A stretch of DNA of 64,000 bases. It comes from Vibrio sp. MEBiC08052 (GTDB lineage: Bacteria; Pseudomonadota; Gammaproteobacteria; Enterobacterales; Vibrionaceae). Position 1 is the first letter of the stretch. Each line of letters starts with the position of its first letter. The DNA lies in assembly GCF_001506075.1 (NCBI RefSeq), contig NZ_KQ947475.1, forward strand, positions 3,801,130 to 3,865,129, given 5' to 3'. This document shows positions 59,437 through 64,000 of the stretch, one piece after another. The notes under the pieces are model-generated. The model worked only from the letters and a program-made list of their open reading frames with translations, made no database searches and was not told where the DNA came from. Position numbers and translations under genes: made by a program.

Positions 59437-61404
59437 ATGCTGATGAGAAGCTCTAAAGTGATAAAGATTAAAAAATTTCCCAAATTATTTTTGCTTTATA
59501 GCCTATTGGTCGGTTTGTTCTTACTATTGCTATCGACTCTTTATAGAGTCGAGTTATATAAAGTCGATTCGACTCTGATTAGCAATGCAACTAACCAAGT
59601 ATCCAGTGCTAAAAAAGCGCTCGAAAACGCCCTGAGATGGCGTGTGAGTGATCTGGATTTTTTTGAAAGAACACTCATTCGTGCGGAGTTCGATCAATCC
59701 GGGCATCTGAATACTGAAAAACTTGCGTCGTTATGGCGAACATTTATTCAATCCCGGCGAGTCTATACAGAGGTAAAATGGGTTAATTTCTCCGGGCAAG
59801 AGCAAATTAAAATAAATTATAAGCAGGGGCGGCTCTTGGTTGCTCGAGGAGACAATTTAACCAATATAAGTCAAGCGTCTTACTTTAAAGATATTATGAC
59901 ATTCCCTCGGAAGAAATTATTTATTTCGTCACTTAGTATTGATATGAAAGAGAGTGTCAATGCGATTGATGATGTGCCTGTTTTAGTATTTGGAGAAAAA
60001 CTAGAAAAAATGCCGAAAAATACGCATCTGCAAGGAGTATTGATTGTTAGTTATAAAATCGATGATTTGTTAAGTCGTTTATACAATATTAATGAGGACC
60101 TTTGGCTTTCAAATCATATTGGTCAATGGTTTAAAATTGCTTCGGATAATTCACTCGAGAAAATATATCAGTTGAAATATCAAATTAAAATGCCAATTGA
60201 CCATATTCAAGTCTGGAAAAAAATCAGTACAGAAACATCAGGAACATTTGTTGATGATTATGAATTTGGCGTTTTTGATACAGTATTAACAGTGGGGAAG
60301 AGTGGCAAAATTCATGGCACGAAATTCTATGTCAGCACTTCAGAACGTCAGTCGCCACATTATCCATGGAAAATTATCTATTACATTGAAAAAAATCATT
60401 TAGATCTCTTAAAAAAATCAATCCATCATTATCATATTGTGATGATTGGGGGATTTCTTATTTTCTTCATTTTCTTTGGTTATTATATCTTCGCTATGTA
60501 TTTCAAATCACAGAAGACGATTAATAAATTGTTGATGGCAAACCAAATTATAGATAATTATGTCATTTATGCTACCGCTGATTTGGATGATCATCTTGAA
60601 TCTGTGTCTGAAGCTTTTTGTCAAGTATCCGGATATACAGCCGAAGAGTTACAGGGCCAGTCATATTACCGACTTTGTCACCCAGATATATCTGAGGATC
60701 TTCCGGTTGATATAAAAGATAGCATTCTGGCAGAGCAGCCTTGGAGCGGGGAGATCAAAAAGCTTAGTAAAACGGGTGAAGTATACTGGGTGCTTGCTTA
60801 TATTGAACCGACTCACGACGTCAATGCACGTCTGATTGGATATACCACCGTGGAGCAAAATATTACGGATCGCAAGCATCTTGAAGTGCTGTCTGTCACT
60901 GATCGACTGACCGGTATGCATAACCGCCTGAAATTGGATGAAACGCTGGAGAAAGAAGTATATCGAGCGGACCGTCGCCAGCATCCTTTATCGATTATTA
61001 TGTTGGATATCGATGATTTTAAAGTCGTCAACGACACTTTTGGCCATCAGGTCGGTGATGAAGTGTTATGTAAAATTGCCGAGTTATTAAAACATTATGT
61101 GAGAAAGACCGATATTCCCGGTAGGTGGGGGGGCGAAGAGTTTCTGATTGTTTGCCCGGAAACCGATCTCCATGGCGTGCAGATTCTGGCAGAAAAAATT
61201 CGCCAGTCGTTAATGAACCATGATTTTGACGTTGTGGGGCGCTGTACCTGTAGTTTCGGTGTGGTGAGTCGCATGGATAATGAGAGTATCGAACAGATGA
61301 TAGAACGTGCTGATATTGCCCTGTATACAGCGAAAGACAGAGGCAAAAACCGAGTCGAGTCAGGGAGTGATCATGTTATTCAAACGCATCAACATGAGAA
61401 CTGA
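59437..61404 (+). CDS. Membrane diguanylate cyclase with Cache-like sensor, PAS and GGDEF domains
   Basis: 655 residues. A membrane helix near 15-38, a long periplasmic sensor of about 290 residues with double-Cache character, and a second helix near 330-355 are followed by a PAS domain (about 372-490, with SVSEAFCQVSGYTAEELQGQ). The GGDEF domain has GGEEF at 565-569. An R-x-x-D inhibitory site (RKTD) stands at the right distance before it. It makes c-di-GMP and probably controls motility or biofilm formation in response to a periplasmic ligand. The first half is more AT-rich than the GGDEF part. Confidence 0.92.
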   Translation: MLMRSSKVIKIKKFPKLFLLYSLLVGLFLLLLSTLYRVELYKVDSTLISNATNQVSSAKKALENALRWRVSDLDFFERTLIRAEFDQSGHLNTEKLASLWRTFIQSRRVYTEVKWVNFSGQEQIKINYKQGRLLVARGDNLTNISQASYFKDIMTFPRKKLFISSLSIDMKESVNAIDDVPVLVFGEKLEKMPKNTHLQGVLIVSYKIDDLLSRLYNINEDLWLSNHIGQWFKIASDNSLEKIYQLKYQIKMPIDHIQVWKKISTETSGTFVDDYEFGVFDTVLTVGKSGKIHGTKFYVSTSERQSPHYPWKIIYYIEKNHLDLLKKSIHHYHIVMIGGFLIFFIFFGYYIFAMYFKSQKTINKLLMANQIIDNYVIYATADLDDHLESVSEAFCQVSGYTAEELQGQSYYRLCHPDISEDLPVDIKDSILAEQPWSGEIKKLSKTGEVYWVLAYIEPTHDVNARLIGYTTVEQNITDRKHLEVLSVTDRLTGMHNRLKLDETLEKEVYRADRRQHPLSIIMLDIDDFKVVNDTFGHQVGDEVLCKIAELLKHYVRKTDIPGRWGGEEFLIVCPETDLHGVQILAEKIRQSLMNHDFDVVGRCTCSFGVVSRMDNESIEQMIERADIALYTAKDRGKNRVESGSDHVIQTHQHEN

Positions 61405-61727
61405 TCACAGTACGTATCGTATGGCAGACTCGTTTATCGCTAATTTTGATGGTGCAATATCGTTATATATCGATTTTCTTGTAATTTAAAGGTCACATAT
61501 TTGTGAATGACCGTGTCAGAATGAACATGAAGAGGATAAAAAACACATTGTTATCGGTTGACCATTGTGGCTTTAAAATATAAAAATACCTCCATTTGAA
61601 AAACGAAACCGCTAGAGTTTTGTATCTTGGCTTATCTTATATGCTTTACGAGTATCGTATTCACATCAATGATTCATTATGAAACTGGCGACATGATCAG
61701 TTCACAAAAACGTTGGCAGGTATAAAC
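61405..61727. other. Intergenic region, nothing recognised
   Basis: A gap of about 323 bases between the cyclase gene and a small gene. It is AT-rich, with stops in every frame. No hairpin terminator, RNA gene or repeat was identified. Confidence 0.4.
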
Positions 61728-61937
61728 ATGAAAAAAAATTATTCGGAATATTCCGAGCAGGCAGTCAGGAATTTTATGGCTGACCTGTTTGAAACGTTCG
61801 ATTCGCAACTGAAGGAGAGTCAAGATCCACGCGTTGAGCTGGAATTCTTCGGCGGAACAATAGAAATTCGCTTGCTCTCTTTTGAAGGTGTCTATAAACC
61901 TCAGCTTGTCGCGCTCACTGAGCAAGAGTCTTCCTGA
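61728..61937 (+). CDS. Small conserved-looking cytoplasmic protein
   Basis: 69 residues, acidic, without signal peptide or membrane helix. It starts MKKNYSEYSEQAVRNFMADL and has a short beta-rich end (VELEFFGGTIEIRLLSF). ATG 61728 has AGG seven bases upstream, and a strong terminator follows the stop, so it is probably a real gene. I do not recognise the family. It converges with the SulP gene. Confidence 0.55.
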   Translation: MKKNYSEYSEQAVRNFMADLFETFDSQLKESQDPRVELEFFGGTIEIRLLSFEGVYKPQLVALTEQESS

Positions 61938-61960
61938 GCTTCTTCTCTGTTGAGCTGAGA

Positions 61961-61993
61961 GACTTCAGGATGGAGTGTCCTGAAGTCTTGTTT
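61961..61993 (+). terminator. Rho-independent terminator after the small gene
   Basis: GACTTCAGGA (61961-61970) pairs perfectly with TCCTGAAGTC (61978-61987), followed by TTGTTT. It lies between convergent genes. Confidence 0.8.
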
Positions 61994-62010
61994 CTGCAAT
62001 ATTGAAAACG

Positions 62011-63696
62011 TTATGCTTTTGTTGATGAACGTGATTCGGATTCAATGATTTGTAATGCGGTTTGTAGTGCTGCCTGAAACTCAGCGAAATAATAATCTTC
62101 ACCAATCTGTTGGATGATGCCGACTTTTCGTAGTTTATAAGTGACACGGGCGTTGGCACCGGAGATCATCACTCGGATATTCCGGCGTCTGAAATCCTGA
62201 ACCATCTCTTCCAGTGTCTGTAAGCCAGTCATGTCCATAAACGGTACCCATTTCAGGCGTAAGATCAGAATTTGCGGTTTGTCCGGAATACTGTGCATGA
62301 CGCGTTCAAAGGCATCGGCCGCCGCAAAGAAAAATGGACCTTCCAGTGCATAAACCGCCAGTTCCTGTGGCAACTGTGTGATGCCCTGACGCACCAGTTC
62401 ATCAGCCAGTTCAACATTGGTACTGGCTTTGACTTCGACACTTGTTGCCATACGTTTGACAAAGTGCAAAACCGCAATAATGACCCCGATATTGACAGCA
62501 ACAACCAGATCGGCAAAAACCGTCAGAAAGAAGGTAATCAGCAGGATCAACACATCCGCTCTCGGGGCCCGTTTCAGCAGTTTGATAAAGTGTCGGGCCT
62601 CACTCATATTCCACGCGACCACGAACAGGATCGCACTCAATGTTGCCAGTGGAATGTTCACCGCCAGCGGCGCGAGCAGCAGCAGGATAACAATCAGGGT
62701 GGCGGTATGTACCAAGCCGGCCAGCGGACTATTGCCACCGTTACGGATATTGGTCGCTGTCCGGGCGATAGCTCCTGTGGCAGCAATCCCACCGAATAGC
62801 GGTGATACCATATTGGCAATGCCCTGACCGATCAGCTCCTGATTTGAATTGTGTCTTGTCCCCGTCATACCGTCAGCAACCACGGCAGACAAGAGTGATT
62901 CGATCGCCCCCAACATCGCAATCGCAAATGCAGGGCCGATCAACTGGATCAAGTCAGCCAGACTCGCCTGTGGCAGCGTCACTGACGGTAACCCCTGAGG
63001 AATGCCGCCAAACGCGGTCCCGATGGTGCGGATACCATCCAGATGTAGGGTGTTCTGTAACAGCGTCACAACCACCAGCGCCAGCAGTGGACCGGGAACT
63101 TTAGTCAATTTTGGGATCTTCGGCCCGTAAATGACAATCACCAAAGATAAAAGGGCCAACCCGGTCGTTTGCCAGTTCAGATGAGGTAAAGCGTGATAGA
63201 TGGACAAGAGTTTCTGATGAAAATGTTCACCATGAATTTGCGGTAAACCGAAGAACTCCTGCCACTGTCCGACCCAGATGATGACACCGATACCGCTGGT
63301 AAAGCCAATAATCACCGGATCAGGGATAAACCGAATGATGCTGCCGAGTTTGGTGATGCCCAACAGCAGCAGGAAAACGCCGGCCATCATGGTCGCGATT
63401 TGTAAACCATTGACACCATAGTCGTGGACGACACCGGATAACAGCACAATAAAAGCGCCGGTCGGCCCTGCGATTTGAATGCGGGACCCTCCGAATAACG
63501 ACACGAGTATGCCGGCAATGATTGCCGTATACAGACCTTGTTCCGGTTTGACGCCGGATGCAATGGCAAACGCCATTGCTAAGGGTAAAGCGACCACGCC
63601 GACAATCACACCGGCACTGATATTCCGTAACCATTGAGAAGGATGAAAGAGTCCGGCTTTATAGGACTCATAACAGGCAATCATGACAATAACCAT
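62011..63696 (-). CDS. SulP-family anion transporter with STAS domain
   Basis: 561 residues. The membrane part (about 20-425) carries the SulP hallmark VGVVALPLAMAFAIASGVKP, with 10-14 segments, and the later GIANMVSPLFGGIAATGAIA. A C-terminal STAS domain covers about 440-550 (RLKWVPFMDMTGLQTLEEMV). Bacterial members carry bicarbonate, sulfate, C4-dicarboxylates or other anions; the substrate is not clear. ATG 63684 is an equally likely start, and no strong ribosome binding site is seen for either. Confidence 0.9.
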   Translation of the reverse strand: MVIVMIACYESYKAGLFHPSQWLRNISAGVIVGVVALPLAMAFAIASGVKPEQGLYTAIIAGILVSLFGGSRIQIAGPTGAFIVLLSGVVHDYGVNGLQIATMMAGVFLLLLGITKLGSIIRFIPDPVIIGFTSGIGVIIWVGQWQEFFGLPQIHGEHFHQKLLSIYHALPHLNWQTTGLALLSLVIVIYGPKIPKLTKVPGPLLALVVVTLLQNTLHLDGIRTIGTAFGGIPQGLPSVTLPQASLADLIQLIGPAFAIAMLGAIESLLSAVVADGMTGTRHNSNQELIGQGIANMVSPLFGGIAATGAIARTATNIRNGGNSPLAGLVHTATLIVILLLLAPLAVNIPLATLSAILFVVAWNMSEARHFIKLLKRAPRADVLILLITFFLTVFADLVVAVNIGVIIAVLHFVKRMATSVEVKASTNVELADELVRQGITQLPQELAVYALEGPFFFAAADAFERVMHSIPDKPQILILRLKWVPFMDMTGLQTLEEMVQDFRRRNIRVMISGANARVTYKLRKVGIIQQIGEDYYFAEFQAALQTALQIIESESRSSTKA

Positions 63697-63869
63697 TAAA
63701 AGAGAAAGGAGAACAGATCTTACAACGATGTTTTACACTGTAAAGAGCAAAACTAGTAATAATTTTATGATTTCGGTATAAAACCAAGGCGGGCAGCAAA
63801 CGATACTCAACATAAACTCAATACAATAACAACCGCTGCCGTTGATTGTTCAGTCTGAGGAATGAAGTT

Positions 63870-64000
63870 ATGAAAATATCAGTTTTTAGCTCGAAAGCTT
63901 ATGATCAGGCGTATTTTACCCAAGCCAATCAGGAATATGGATTCGAACTTGAGTTTTACGAAGTCCGGCTAGATCAAAAAACCGCCAAGCTCGCGCATAA
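63870..64000 (+). CDS. ldhA: D-lactate dehydrogenase, N-terminal start (partial, cut by window edge)
   Basis: 43 complete codons reach the right edge. The start KISVFSSKAYDQAYFTQANQ followed by EYGFELEFYEVRL and KTAKLA closely parallels the N-terminus of E. coli LdhA. The enzyme reduces pyruvate to D-lactate during fermentation. GAGG lies upstream of the ATG. Only the first part of the catalytic domain is visible. Confidence 0.8.
   Translation, partial: MKISVFSSKAYDQAYFTQANQEYGFELEFYEVRLDQKTAKLAH

Overview
The window looks like a chromosomal segment of a Vibrio-type gammaproteobacterium. The main reasons are two Qrr-type quorum-sensing sRNAs with sigma-54 promoters, a PrtV-like M6 metalloprotease, a galTKM operon with a GalR-type operator and CRP site, a ugp operon with a Pho box, and the start of an ldhA-like gene at the right edge. 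Genes are closely packed. Coding DNA is moderately GC, except for some AT-rich accessory patches (about 2.1-4.0 kb, 42.0-42.8 kb, 59.4-60.5 kb).

Left accessory part (0-14 kb): the tail of an unidentified gene and its terminator are followed by a type IV toxin-antitoxin pair (abiEi/abiEii) with three operator-like repeats. An AT-rich KAP-type P-loop NTPase gene comes next, split by a -1 frame change at a run of seven A. After a GNAT enzyme, a decayed membrane-protein ORF and a flavodoxin-like protein come two nearly identical Qrr sRNA genes. Each has a -24/-12 promoter and a TTTTGCAAAA box exactly 119 nt upstream of it. They bracket an orphan sugar-type periplasmic binding protein and a chemoreceptor on the other strand. 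From 9.9 to 13.3 kb there is a row of small one-gene units (cysteine hydrolase, DUF486, GNAT, GFA, kinase-like, GNAT fragment). Four of them start 22-25 nt after a GGYGTTA motif, which suggests relics of integron cassettes.

Catabolic block (14.9-24.2 kb): a LuxR-type regulator precedes eight co-directional genes: M20 carbamoylase-like hydrolase, ADI/DDAH-like hydrolase, TIM-barrel epimerase, 2-oxoglutarate/Fe(II)-type oxygenase, solute-binding protein, a permease-ATPase fusion, class II aldolase and a GhrA-like reductase. I infer uptake and breakdown of a guanidino or ureido compound. The substrate is not known.

Middle (24-46 kb): an APH-like kinase and a small secreted protein; the ugpBAEC operon with a HAD phosphatase, divergent from a ugpQ-like phosphodiesterase and a DeoR-type regulator; a LysR regulator; a free-standing prephenate dehydratase-like protein; a sigma-54 activator divergent from an aldehyde dehydrogenase gene with matching palindromes and a -24/-12 promoter; an amidoligase overlapping a class I glutamine amidotransferase-like hydrolase; a GPH-type sugar symporter; and a PrtV-like protease preceded by a small secreted protein that resembles the protease's own N-terminal segment.

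Right part (46-64 kb): a thioesterase; a DUF1656/HlyD/FUSC efflux operon; galTKM; a solute-binding protein; a VOC protein with a near-perfect SoxR-type promoter; a GFA protein; two paralogous CI-repressor-like genes with duplicated upstream regions on either side of a GNAT gene; an unrecognised protein; a Cache-like/PAS/GGDEF cyclase; a SulP transporter; and the start of an ldhA-like gene. No rRNA, tRNA, CRISPR array or intact insertion sequence was seen.
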